NCBI GenBank assembly: GCA_902782625.1
Contig: CACZNZ010000423.1
Span: 1 to 6,570, forward strand
DNA from: an uncultured Lachnospiraceae bacterium
Lineage (GTDB): Bacteria > Bacillota > Clostridia > Lachnospirales > Lachnospiraceae
DNA: 6,570 nucleotides
Reading direction: 5' to 3'
The notes under the pieces were generated by a model that worked only from the letters and a program-made list of their open reading frames with translations, had not been told where the DNA came from and ran no database searches. A program made the translations under genes and the position numbers. Shown here piece by piece: positions 1 through 6,553 of this stretch (its first letter is position 1; each line of letters starts with the position of its first letter).

Positions 1-49
1 CGATAGCGAAAGGACAAGAGATTCAAGGAGGGAGCCTTTTCACGTTTGA

Positions 50-78
50 TTGACACAAATAAGGCATCTTGATACAAT
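50..78 (+). promoter_or_regulatory. Sigma-A promoter of the C1 protease gene, with extended -10
   Basis: A perfect -35 box TTGACA lies at 50-55. After a 17-bp spacer comes TACAAT at 73-78, one mismatch from TATAAT, preceded by TG at 70-71 (extended -10, TGaTACAAT). The expected transcription start is near position 85, giving a leader of about 60 nt before the ATG at 144. A consensus -35 together with an extended -10 suggests a strong housekeeping promoter. I see no clear operator or attenuator in the leader. Confidence 0.82.
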
Positions 79-128
79 GAATATAACAGAATTCGAGAAG
101 ATTCGGAAACAAGTGAGCAACAAAAAAG

Positions 129-134
129 AGGAGG
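129..134 (+). promoter_or_regulatory. Ribosome binding site of the C1 protease gene
   Basis: AGGAGG, a full match to the anti-Shine-Dalgarno core, sits 9 nt upstream of ATG 144. It fixes the start at 144. The next in-frame ATG (residue 23) lies inside the signal peptide and has no such site. Confidence 0.85.
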
Positions 135-143
135 GATTATACA

Positions 144-257
144 ATGTTGAAGGGAGCAAGGAACAGGAGACCGTGGTGCAGGCGGATCACTGCTGTCTTG
201 TTGGCGATCATGCTTGCCGGTGGAATGATTCCGCAGACTGCATTTGTGGCTAAGGCG
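144..257 (+). other. Signal peptide of the C1 protease
   Basis: Residues 1-38 have a basic n-region (RNRRPWCRR), a hydrophobic h-region ITAVLLAIMLAGGMI and an AKA cleavage box at 36-38. The first cysteine (Cys12) comes before the hydrophobic stretch, so this is not a lipoprotein signal. Sec export is predicted. The exact cleavage point could shift by a few residues within AKAAKA. Confidence 0.8.
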
Positions 258-3200
258 GCTAAGGCGCCAAAGGCATCTTTGAAGAGCGGTTTTGATGAGA
301 TTGTGGAACAGTCCAAAGAAGATGATGATACATTTGCAGCGGAAGATGGTTACAGGCTTCAAAAAGGAGGCTGGTCTAATCCGGTTTGTTATGATCTGCG
401 AAATGACAGAGGCGCGAACTATGTGACACCGGTCAGGGTTCAGTCGCCTTTCGGATCCTGCTGGGGGTTTGGTGCCATTGCGGCAGCAGAATCCAGCATC
501 ATAAGTTCCGGACTGGCAGCTGCCGACGGATTGACCAACCGGACTTTGGACCTGTCTGAGAAGCAGATTGCCTGGTTTACCGCAACAGCCATCGCTGATA
601 CGTCCAATCCTCAGTATGGAGAAGGCACAGTATTCAGGAATCAGGCAGATGCCGATAACCGGATGAATGCCGGTGGTTTTATCACTTATGCCACCAATCT
701 CTTTGCTTCCGGTGCAGGGCCCATTGCGGAAAGCACTACGACAGAGGATGGGGTGGACCACAAACTATATGCGTATAAAGGCCTTAACGGTAAGGCCACG
801 GCCCAGCTGGTATCCTGGATTGATGACGAAGGAAATGAGAAGACAGGTGTTCGTAAGACTCATTACAGTGAAAATGATGACTGGTCTATGCCGGAGAAAT
901 ACCGGTTCGGTCAGGACTACCGGATCAAAGAATCCTATCTTCTGCCCCGGCCTATAACACTGAATAAGGGTGGCAATCCTCGGGTGGAGTACCATCCTGA
1001 GGCCACGGAGGCCATCAAGGAGCAGCTGAGCAGAAACCATCGTGCGGTAGCTGTCTCAATCTACGCAGACCATTCCAATCCGGCTGACCTGTTGGATGGT
1101 GGTGCTGACGGAACTTACATGAGTGATAACTGGGCCCAGTATGTCGATGATGATGATTTTGTCACCCATGTCGTCACTATTGTGGGCTACGATGACAATT
1201 ATCCCAAAAAGAACTTTAGAGAAGACAATCAGCCTCCGAAAGATGGGGCATGGCTGGTTAAAAACAGCTGGGGTTCCGATCTGGAAGATTTCCCAAACAA
1301 CGGATACTCCCACTGGGGGCTGCTGGAAGGTCAGGATAAGCCCGGCAGCAACTATCAGGCAACCTCCAAAAAACATACCGGTTATTTCTGGCTCTCCTAT
1401 TACGATGTATCCATGCAAGCCCCGGAAGCCTACAGCTTTGATGTGTCAGATAAAGAATATATCATTAACCAGCACGATTTAATGCCCCTGGATGATTATG
1501 AGGAATATGCTACGGAGGCAGAAAATAAAACTGCCAATGTATTTACGGCCGAAGAGAATGAGAAGCTGACGGATGTTTCCATCTTTACAGCCACACCGGG
1601 CACTAAGGCAGTCTGGCAGCTGTACCTGTTAAATGATGATCCTGAGGGACCGGAGGATGGGGTATGCCTGATTTCTTCTCAGGAAAAAACCTACACCTAC
1701 GGCGGCTACCATCGGGAGACCATTCCAGACGATCAGCAGGTCATCATTCCCAAAGGACACAAGTATTCTGTGGTGGTGACGGAAATGACTCCTGGCAATA
1801 AATACAGTGTATCCTTCGGAACCCAGGTTGCATATGACAAAGATCCCCGGTATCCATATTGGTATAAATCCGTGATCAATAAAGGAGAAAGTTATTTTTA
1901 TATCGATGGCGGCTGGAATGATCTTTCCGACCAGAAGATCCAGAATATATTCCTTGGTGAAGAAAATGAAGGTAAACTCTGTATGGATAATTTCCCCATC
2001 AAGGTATACAGCCTGCCCAGTAATGTCCAACAGTCCCCGCCTCAAGTAAGGAAGGGTGGACGTCTGGTGAAATCCCTTACCCTGTTCCCATGGGAGAAGG
2101 ATATCAAGCTCGATGCTGAATTCGAAGCGGTAGACGGTACAGATCCCAGCGGATGTACCGTCAAATCCTGGAAATCTTCGGATGAAGGGATCTTTACCAT
2201 AGAGGAAAGCCAGGACCGATTTAATGCAAAGATCACAGCAGTCAAGCCTGGCACGGCAACCCTGATTCTTGATGCCGGAAATGATGGAATCCGACTGGTA
2301 AAAGTCACTGTCAAACAGTATGAAATTGAATTTGCAAATATCAGTGAGAAACTGGAGGAATACACATACACCGGAAAACCCATCGAACCAAAGCTTATCG
2401 AGGTAAGAAGCCAGACAAACGTAGAGGATGTCTTTAACTATGATCTGGTAGAAGGAAAAGACTATCAATTACAATATATTGATAATATCAAATGCGGTAA
2501 AGGAGGGGTGGATGTCGTTGGAATCGGGAACTATGGAGGTTTCTTATCCCATAATGTCGAAATCATGAATCTGGCCTTCGTGATTGTACCGCCCAAGGCA
2601 AAGATTACCAAAGTAACGCCGGACAAAGACAGAATTACCGTTGCATTTGATTCGATGGAATCCATAGGCGTGTCAGGATATGTACTGACCTGCAAGGAAT
2701 CCGGCACCGCCAATACAAAGACCATGAAGCTTGCGGCCTCCGCATCTTCTGCTGTCGTTGACGGACTTACAGCCGAAAAGACCTATGAAATCAGTATGAA
2801 AGCTTATGTGACCACCTTTGATAAGGATGCGATTTATGATCCGGAATTTAATGTCTATGAAGAAGGAAATGTGGACCATTTCGGTAAGGAAAGTGACGTG
2901 GTCACCGTCAAGCTCTCCGAAGACACACCGGCTGCTCCGGTTGCCCCGGCATTAGATACCGCCGCAGAAAAGAAGATCGCGGCCATCAAGAATGATGGTG
3001 ATCTGGCAGGATCCACCTTTAGTGCCATGAAGTTCCGATCTGTAAAACAGACCAAAAACTCTATCCGCCTCAACTGGACCAAAGCCAAGGGAGCCACAGG
3101 TTATATCATCTACGGTAACCGCTGCGGCACCAAATACAAGTTCAAGAAGCTGGCAGAGCTTGACGGAACCAAGAAAACCTGGACTTACAAGAAACTCAAA

Positions 3201-3578
3201 AAAGGAACCTATTACAAGTTCCTCATCGTAGCCACCAAGGTTTCAGGCGACAAGAAAAAAGTAATCGCTTCTGCCAAAACCATTCATGTGGCCACGGCCG
3301 GCGGCAAGAAAGGCAACTACAAGAGCGTGAAGCTCTCCAAAACAAAACTGACGCTCAAGAAAGGCAAGACCTACACCAAGCTGAAGGCCACCGCCGTCGC
3401 CGCCAGCAAAACGAAAAAACCAAAAATCCATAAAAAGGTCAGATTCGAAACTTCCAATAAGGCCATCGCTACCGTGACGGCCGCCGGCAAGATTCGAGCA
3501 AAGAAGAAAGGAACCTGTTACATCTACACCTACACCCAAAACGGCGTCTACAAGAGACTGAAACTGACCGTGAAATAA
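144..3578 (+). CDS. Secreted papain-family (C1) cysteine protease with lectin-like, Ig-like and Fn3 modules
   Basis: This is an exported peptidase expected to cleave proteins outside the cell. Seen: a signal peptide (basic residues 6-14, hydrophobic 15-29, likely cleavage AKA|AK after residue 38). A papain core spans about 80-420, with oxyanion Gln100, nucleophile Cys106 in SPFGSCWGF, His342 in THVVTIVGYDD and Asn374 in LVKNSWG, so the active site is complete. Cys106 and His342 are 236 residues apart, against 134 in papain, so the core carries an insertion. Residues about 412-622 fit the lectin-like domain often found after bacterial C1 domains (FWLSYYDVS, ANVFTAEENEKLTDVSI, GYHRETIP). Then follow a Big_2-like domain (about 636-725), a YTGKPIEPK module (about 737-812), Fn3-like domains (about 814-925 and 963-1052) and a Lys-rich Big_2-like end (1057-1144). 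There is no LPXTG motif, lipobox or C-terminal membrane segment. The segment between signal peptide and core is only about 40 residues, short for a classical inhibitory propeptide. The gene is transcribed alone and converges on the DUF6273/GLUG gene. The protease call is firm; the substrate is unknown. Confidence 0.92.
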   Translation: MLKGARNRRPWCRRITAVLLAIMLAGGMIPQTAFVAKAAKAPKASLKSGFDEIVEQSKEDDDTFAAEDGYRLQKGGWSNPVCYDLRNDRGANYVTPVRVQSPFGSCWGFGAIAAAESSIISSGLAAADGLTNRTLDLSEKQIAWFTATAIADTSNPQYGEGTVFRNQADADNRMNAGGFITYATNLFASGAGPIAESTTTEDGVDHKLYAYKGLNGKATAQLVSWIDDEGNEKTGVRKTHYSENDDWSMPEKYRFGQDYRIKESYLLPRPITLNKGGNPRVEYHPEATEAIKEQLSRNHRAVAVSIYADHSNPADLLDGGADGTYMSDNWAQYVDDDDFVTHVVTIVGYDDNYPKKNFREDNQPPKDGAWLVKNSWGSDLEDFPNNGYSHWGLLEGQDKPGSNYQATSKKHTGYFWLSYYDVSMQAPEAYSFDVSDKEYIINQHDLMPLDDYEEYATEAENKTANVFTAEENEKLTDVSIFTATPGTKAVWQLYLLNDDPEGPEDGVCLISSQEKTYTYGGYHRETIPDDQQVIIPKGHKYSVVVTEMTPGNKYSVSFGTQVAYDKDPRYPYWYKSVINKGESYFYIDGGWNDLSDQKIQNIFLGEENEGKLCMDNFPIKVYSLPSNVQQSPPQVRKGGRLVKSLTLFPWEKDIKLDAEFEAVDGTDPSGCTVKSWKSSDEGIFTIEESQDRFNAKITAVKPGTATLILDAGNDGIRLVKVTVKQYEIEFANISEKLEEYTYTGKPIEPKLIEVRSQTNVEDVFNYDLVEGKDYQLQYIDNIKCGKGGVDVVGIGNYGGFLSHNVEIMNLAFVIVPPKAKITKVTPDKDRITVAFDSMESIGVSGYVLTCKESGTANTKTMKLAASASSAVVDGLTAEKTYEISMKAYVTTFDKDAIYDPEFNVYEEGNVDHFGKESDVVTVKLSEDTPAAPVAPALDTAAEKKIAAIKNDGDLAGSTFSAMKFRSVKQTKNSIRLNWTKAKGATGYIIYGNRCGTKYKFKKLAELDGTKKTWTYKKLKKGTYYKFLIVATKVSGDKKKVIASAKTIHVATAGGKKGNYKSVKLSKTKLTLKKGKTYTKLKATAVAASKTKKPKIHKKVRFETSNKAIATVTAAGKIRAKKKGTCYIYTYTQNGVYKRLKLTVK

Positions 3579-3585
3579 AAATAAC

Positions 3586-3634
3586 GCTGAAGGAGTCCTG
3601 TTCACTTAAGAACAGGACTCCTTCAGCATTTTTT
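3586..3634. terminator. Bidirectional intrinsic terminator between convergent genes
   Basis: A perfect 18-bp inverted repeat has arms at 3586-3603 and 3610-3627 and a 6-nt loop ACTTAA. On the + strand it is followed by T6 at 3629-3634. On the - strand the stem is followed by GTTATTTTTA (complement of 3576-3585). It begins 8 nt after the gene 1 stop and ends about 20 nt from the gene 2 stop at 3653-3655, so one hairpin can end both convergent transcripts and limit antisense read-through. Confidence 0.93.
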
Positions 3635-3652
3635 GTGAAAAGTACCCTTCCG

Positions 3653-6367
3653 TTATTTGACCTGCACTTTGAAGGCCACTTTTTTCCAGGCAGATGCCTT
3701 GTAATTCGTATTTCCTGCCGCTCTAACTTTGACTTTCACCCTGTAAATGCCTTTTTTCAGACCTTTTTTCACAATAACATTTCCAGTCTTTGCATTTATC
3801 TTGAAGTATTTCTTGAAACTACTCTTGTTTACACTGACAAACTTATAGAACAACTTACCTTGGGCTTTGCTGACCTTGATCGCCTTGGCGCGTTTGATAG
3901 TCTGCGTTTTTTTCTTCAGCTTTCTGTACTTGACTGTTGCAACCCTGGGTTTTACCTTCATGGGATTAGGAGCCTTGCCGATTGTATAGACAGCCTTGGC
4001 CGTTCCAGTGTATCTGCCTTTTCCGGTTATGGTCACAGTGTATGTGCCCGCGTTCCTGGATGAAGCATTCGACCAGTCTTCTGTATAATCCGTTCCGGCT
4101 ATCAATGCGAGTCCTTTGATGGTTTTGATGACAGGTTTCTGGATCTTGCCGTTGTAGGTGAATGCTGTCTCAGAGAGAACGACGTTAGCCTTTTCGATAC
4201 TGACCTTCTTTGCCGGATTATCATTCACCGAGTTATCGTTCACAGAGTTGTCATCGTCAGGGTTATCATTCACTGAAATATCTTTCGTGGAGATCACGAC
4301 ATCTTCATCCGGCATCACGAGAGTATAATTTGTTCCACTGCCGGTGAGCTCGCCGGCATTAGACACATATTCCTTTCTCAGTGTCGATACATCCGGCATC
4401 GTCAAATCGATCACATCGTCTTTTCCGGCATAGAACACATTTTTGTATTCCAGTACATCATCATATATCACAATTTTGGTGAGAGTATAGTATGTACAGT
4501 TGCCAAAGTCGATATTTATGCCGGAATCTGCTTTGATGCTGTGAGCTTTCTTGCCTTGGGCAGTTCCGATTTCTTTAGTATACAGACAGTAGTAAAGCTC
4601 GGCGGTACCACCGCCGTTGTAATAGAAAGTCCCTCCAGATATAGTTGAGTCGCTTTTTGGATCGAAAATGCTGTCATAGATATGCAGTCCACTGTTTCCC
4701 CAAGCCACGAAGCCGCCACTTTGATCGGATCCATTGATCTGTCCGTCGAATACGCAGGCAGAAATAGTGAGTTCATCTCCTGCGCCGATACAAAAACCGG
4801 CTATGTACTTGCTGCCTGAGATTGTAACACTGACTTTACAGTTGGTGACTGTGCTGGAACCGCTGTTCTCGCCAATCAGACCTGAGGCACGCTGATTGCT
4901 GCCCGTGATGGTGCCTGTCACATGCAGATTACGAATATCTGCTCCATCTATGTACCTGAAAGGAGCTGTCCCTTCAGAAAAGCCTATAGCGTTGAATTCC
5001 AAAATATGACCTGCGCCGTCGAAGCTGCCTTTGAATGGATTGTCTGCGGTTCCTAACATCTGATCAACTACGATATCTTCTCCAAGACTGAAATATCTGT
5101 TCAGTGTGCTTTTACCTTCTGCCACGTATTCCGTCAAATAATTCCAGGACATCTTATCGGATATAACAAAAGGATCTTTTTTGGTTCCGCTTCCAGACCA
5201 GCCACTGGTATCATACATGGATTCCTTGATCTCAATCAACTCTGATGAATAATCCGTTCCGTTTCCGTTGCATTTTTCATTAAAAACGAAAAGTTTGTCA
5301 CCATCCTCGGGATTCCATATGTCCGCACCATGGATAGAAACCGTATCTGAGGTATGAGAGACCTGACCAAGCTTGCCGTAATATATAATCGTACCGGAGC
5401 TGTCAGTGACTATTGCCGATATATATTCGTTTTGACCACTAATAGCATTTCTGTAACAAATGTTCAAATCATTCCCGTTCGGTTTTACAATTTCAATGGT
5501 AAAATCCCTTCGGGAACTATCAGGCAAAGTCAGTTTCCATGAATTACCTTCAGTCGCACCTACTGCTTCAAGTGTACCCACATTGGTGGACTTACCGCCT
5601 TGGGCAGCTGATGTGAAAATAACAGAGTTAAGATCTAAGTAAAAAGCAGGACGAACCCCATAAGGCTCCCCTTCATTACCGTGAGCAAAGAAACCACTAT
5701 AGTTGACCCAGCCATTGCCGGCAACTCCTCCTACATAGTAATTTACACCGCCCGGTGAACGCAGCCACCAATATGTGATTGCCGAGGTGGAATTAGCAGG
5801 ATCCACCACACGCAGATTCTCTTGTAATTCCAGAGCTTCCTTGGCGGAAAGAGGCCACAAAAGGGTATCGGTCAGGTCTTCATCTCCCCCTATGCAATCT
5901 GTTTTCTCCCATTGATATGTGCCATGAACCAGTGTCCTGGTCTTAATCGCTTCCCGTTCAGCTTTTGAGAAACTGTCAAGGACACCTGGCACACGGTCTC
6001 CCTCTTCTGTATAGTATCCTTCAATCTTTTTACGCAGCAAACTGTTTGCGTAAAAGTTGCTGTTCTCGTTATTGCTCTCATAGAAATGAGTATAATCCAG
6101 AATATCCGCTGACAACAGTGTTGCTGCTCCGTTTATGCTTGCAACGCCGTTCTCCTGACCATCGTACCCGACTACACGCCAGGGTTGATCAGCATACCAT
6201 ACTGTTGGAGCTTCTGACGTATTATGATTATGACAGATCACAGATGTGCCAAATTGCATAGAGGGTTGTTCATTTGCTGCAAATGCCGGTACAGCCGTCT
6301 GCGGCATCAATCCAAGCACCATCAATATGGATCCTATTATTACTATAACAATTGATAGCTTCTTCAT
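3653..6367 (-). CDS. Secreted DUF6273 / GLUG beta-helix surface protein, adhesin-like
   Basis: This is an exported multidomain protein with no recognisable catalytic site. Seen in order: signal peptide 1-30 (cleavage AFA|AN). DUF6273-like domain about 56-255, shown by QPWRVVGYDG, WPLSAKEA, YWWLRSPG and GVRPAFYLDLNSVIFTS. An Ig-like region about 270-380, of a kind often found behind DUF6273 (WKLTLPDSSR, NEYISAIVTDSSG). A GLUG-type right-handed beta-helix about 389-605, introduced by SGTKKDPFVIS and FKGSFDGAGHILEF. A short region ending YTLVMPDEDVVI that resembles InlB/Flg_new-type repeats (about 628-693). An Asn/Asp linker 698-717, then a YNGK...GKGRYTGTA module (about 720-797). Last, a Lys-rich beta domain of about 100 residues (801-904, KKGLKKGIYRVKVKV). 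There is no LPXTG motif, lipobox or C-terminal membrane segment. The gene has its own promoter and RBS and ends at the shared terminator. A role in surface adhesion or polymer binding is inferred from domain type only. A sulfatase-modifying or C-type-lectin-like fold for DUF6273 is possible but not demonstrated. Confidence 0.9.
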   Translation of the reverse strand: MKKLSIVIVIIGSILMVLGLMPQTAVPAFAANEQPSMQFGTSVICHNHNTSEAPTVWYADQPWRVVGYDGQENGVASINGAATLLSADILDYTHFYESNNENSNFYANSLLRKKIEGYYTEEGDRVPGVLDSFSKAEREAIKTRTLVHGTYQWEKTDCIGGDEDLTDTLLWPLSAKEALELQENLRVVDPANSTSAITYWWLRSPGGVNYYVGGVAGNGWVNYSGFFAHGNEGEPYGVRPAFYLDLNSVIFTSAAQGGKSTNVGTLEAVGATEGNSWKLTLPDSSRRDFTIEIVKPNGNDLNICYRNAISGQNEYISAIVTDSSGTIIYYGKLGQVSHTSDTVSIHGADIWNPEDGDKLFVFNEKCNGNGTDYSSELIEIKESMYDTSGWSGSGTKKDPFVISDKMSWNYLTEYVAEGKSTLNRYFSLGEDIVVDQMLGTADNPFKGSFDGAGHILEFNAIGFSEGTAPFRYIDGADIRNLHVTGTITGSNQRASGLIGENSGSSTVTNCKVSVTISGSKYIAGFCIGAGDELTISACVFDGQINGSDQSGGFVAWGNSGLHIYDSIFDPKSDSTISGGTFYYNGGGTAELYYCLYTKEIGTAQGKKAHSIKADSGINIDFGNCTYYTLTKIVIYDDVLEYKNVFYAGKDDVIDLTMPDVSTLRKEYVSNAGELTGSGTNYTLVMPDEDVVISTKDISVNDNPDDDNSVNDNSVNDNPAKKVSIEKANVVLSETAFTYNGKIQKPVIKTIKGLALIAGTDYTEDWSNASSRNAGTYTVTITGKGRYTGTAKAVYTIGKAPNPMKVKPRVATVKYRKLKKKTQTIKRAKAIKVSKAQGKLFYKFVSVNKSSFKKYFKINAKTGNVIVKKGLKKGIYRVKVKVRAAGNTNYKASAWKKVAFKVQVK
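4217..4276 (-). repeat. Four 15-bp tandem units encoding an SVNDN linker
   Basis: On the minus strand four in-frame 15-nt units follow one another: TCAGTGAATGATAAC, CCTGACGATGACAAC, TCTGTGAACGATAAC and TCGGTGAATGATAAT. They encode SVNDN, PDDDN, SVNDN and SVNDN (residues 698-717). Three are near copies and the second is diverged. The encoded stretch is a flexible, acidic and polar linker between the central region and the C-terminal YNGK module. Gain or loss of a unit would keep the frame. Confidence 0.85.
4553..4933 (-). repeat. GLUG-type beta-helix repeats, period 27-28 residues
   Basis: Residues about 479-605 of the gene 2 protein contain four rungs marked by ASGLIGENSG, AGFCIGAGD, GGFVAWGNSG and GGTFYYNGGG, spaced 27, 28 and 27 residues apart. 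Between them run TNCKV, SACVF, YDSIF and YYCLY, which place Cys510, Cys538, Ser566 and Cys594 exactly 28 residues apart. The pattern matches the known GLUG motif (GGLVG...NCY). Such repeats normally stack into a right-handed beta-helix in surface proteins. Confidence 0.78.
6278..6367 (-). other. Signal peptide of the DUF6273/GLUG protein
   Basis: Residues 1-30 have Lys2-Lys3, an unbroken hydrophobic run LSIVIVIIGSILMVLGLM and the cleavage box AFA at 28-30 followed by ANEQ. There is no cysteine in or right after it, so Sec export with signal peptidase I cleavage is predicted, not lipidation. Confidence 0.88.
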
Positions 6368-6372
6368 ACGTA

Positions 6373-6381
6373 TCTCCTTTC
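6373..6381 (-). promoter_or_regulatory. Ribosome binding site of the DUF6273/GLUG gene
   Basis: The minus strand reads GAAAGGAGA, with GGAG about 7 nt before the ATG at 6365-6367. An A8 run (complement of the T run 6382-6389) lies just upstream and should keep the site unstructured. Together with the signal peptide directly after it, this supports the start at 6367. Confidence 0.85.
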
Positions 6382-6417
6382 TTTTTTTTGGCCTATCGGT
6401 TGTGATTATTGTACCAT

Positions 6418-6446
6418 AGTATAGAGATAATTGTTCATTATTTTAA
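6418..6446 (-). promoter_or_regulatory. Probable sigma-A promoter of the DUF6273/GLUG gene
   Basis: The minus strand has TTAAAA (complement of 6441-6446, 4 of 6 matches to TTGACA), a 17-bp spacer and TATACT (complement of 6418-6423, 5 of 6 matches to TATAAT). Transcription should start near 6411, leaving a leader of about 44 nt. The surroundings are AT-rich. An alternative -10, TACAAT, lies 5 nt downstream (between the two, ATGG), but it has a poor -35. Weaker than the gene 1 promoter. Confidence 0.6.
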
Positions 6447-6468
6447 GAAGAATAAATAATCTTCAATA

Positions 6469-6485
6469 TGGACAATATCAGTCCA
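6469..6485. promoter_or_regulatory. Small inverted repeat, possible operator between divergent promoters
   Basis: TGGAC at 6469-6473 and GTCCA at 6481-6485 form a 5-bp inverted repeat around a 7-bp centre. It lies 23 bp beyond the -35 of the leftward promoter and 9 bp before the extended -10 of the rightward one, so a dimeric regulator bound here would cover the -35 region of the rightward promoter. The arms are short, and no regulator gene is visible in the window. Confidence 0.35.
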
Positions 6486-6494
6486 AGGTGATTT

Positions 6495-6502
6495 GCTATA
6501 AT
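6495..6502 (+). promoter_or_regulatory. Extended -10 promoter for the rightward gene
   Basis: TGCTATAAT (6494-6502) is a consensus TATAAT preceded by TG at the extended -10 spacing. No good -35 lies 16-18 bp upstream (the site reads AATATC), so promoter strength would rest on the extended -10 or on an activator. The expected start is near 6509, about 45 nt before the ATG at 6554. Confidence 0.6.
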
Positions 6503-6553
6503 AAAAGCAGTATTATCGGTTATCCACTAGCATATAAAAGTTGAGGAAAAAGA

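Noticed and set aside
1..49. Possible hairpin AAGG-N6-CCTT and RBS-like AAGGAGGGAG near the left edge
   Set aside because: The stem is only 4 bp with four Ts after it, and no usable start codon with a lasting frame follows. I see nothing firm here before the promoter.
85..143. Riboswitch or attenuator in the gene 1 leader
   Set aside because: The leader is only about 60 nt, with no stable stem and no conserved riboswitch core that I recognise.
50..253. Short + strand reading frame overlapping the start of gene 1, with an ATG at 77
   Set aside because: It overlaps the -10 box and expected start site, lacks an RBS, and runs out of frame into the signal peptide region of the real gene.
1629..2468. 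279-codon open frame on the minus strand inside gene 1
   Set aside because: No RBS or promoter, and a Phe/Ile/Cys-rich composition without domain features. It is the antisense shadow of a well-supported protease gene.
3400..3578. Sortase signal or C-terminal membrane anchor on the protease
   Set aside because: The C-terminus ends in a basic beta module with no LPXTG-like motif, hydrophobic helix or positively charged tail behind one.
3635..4063. 142-codon + strand frame after the terminator
   Set aside because: It is antisense to the Lys-rich end of gene 2, and its Phe/Leu/Cys-rich composition follows from complementing Lys/Val codons. No RBS or promoter; it starts at the terminator's T run.
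5603..6202. DUF6273 domain as the variable target of a diversity-generating retroelement
   Set aside because: A lectin-like fold is plausible, but the domain is N-terminal, and no reverse transcriptase or template repeat is present in the window.
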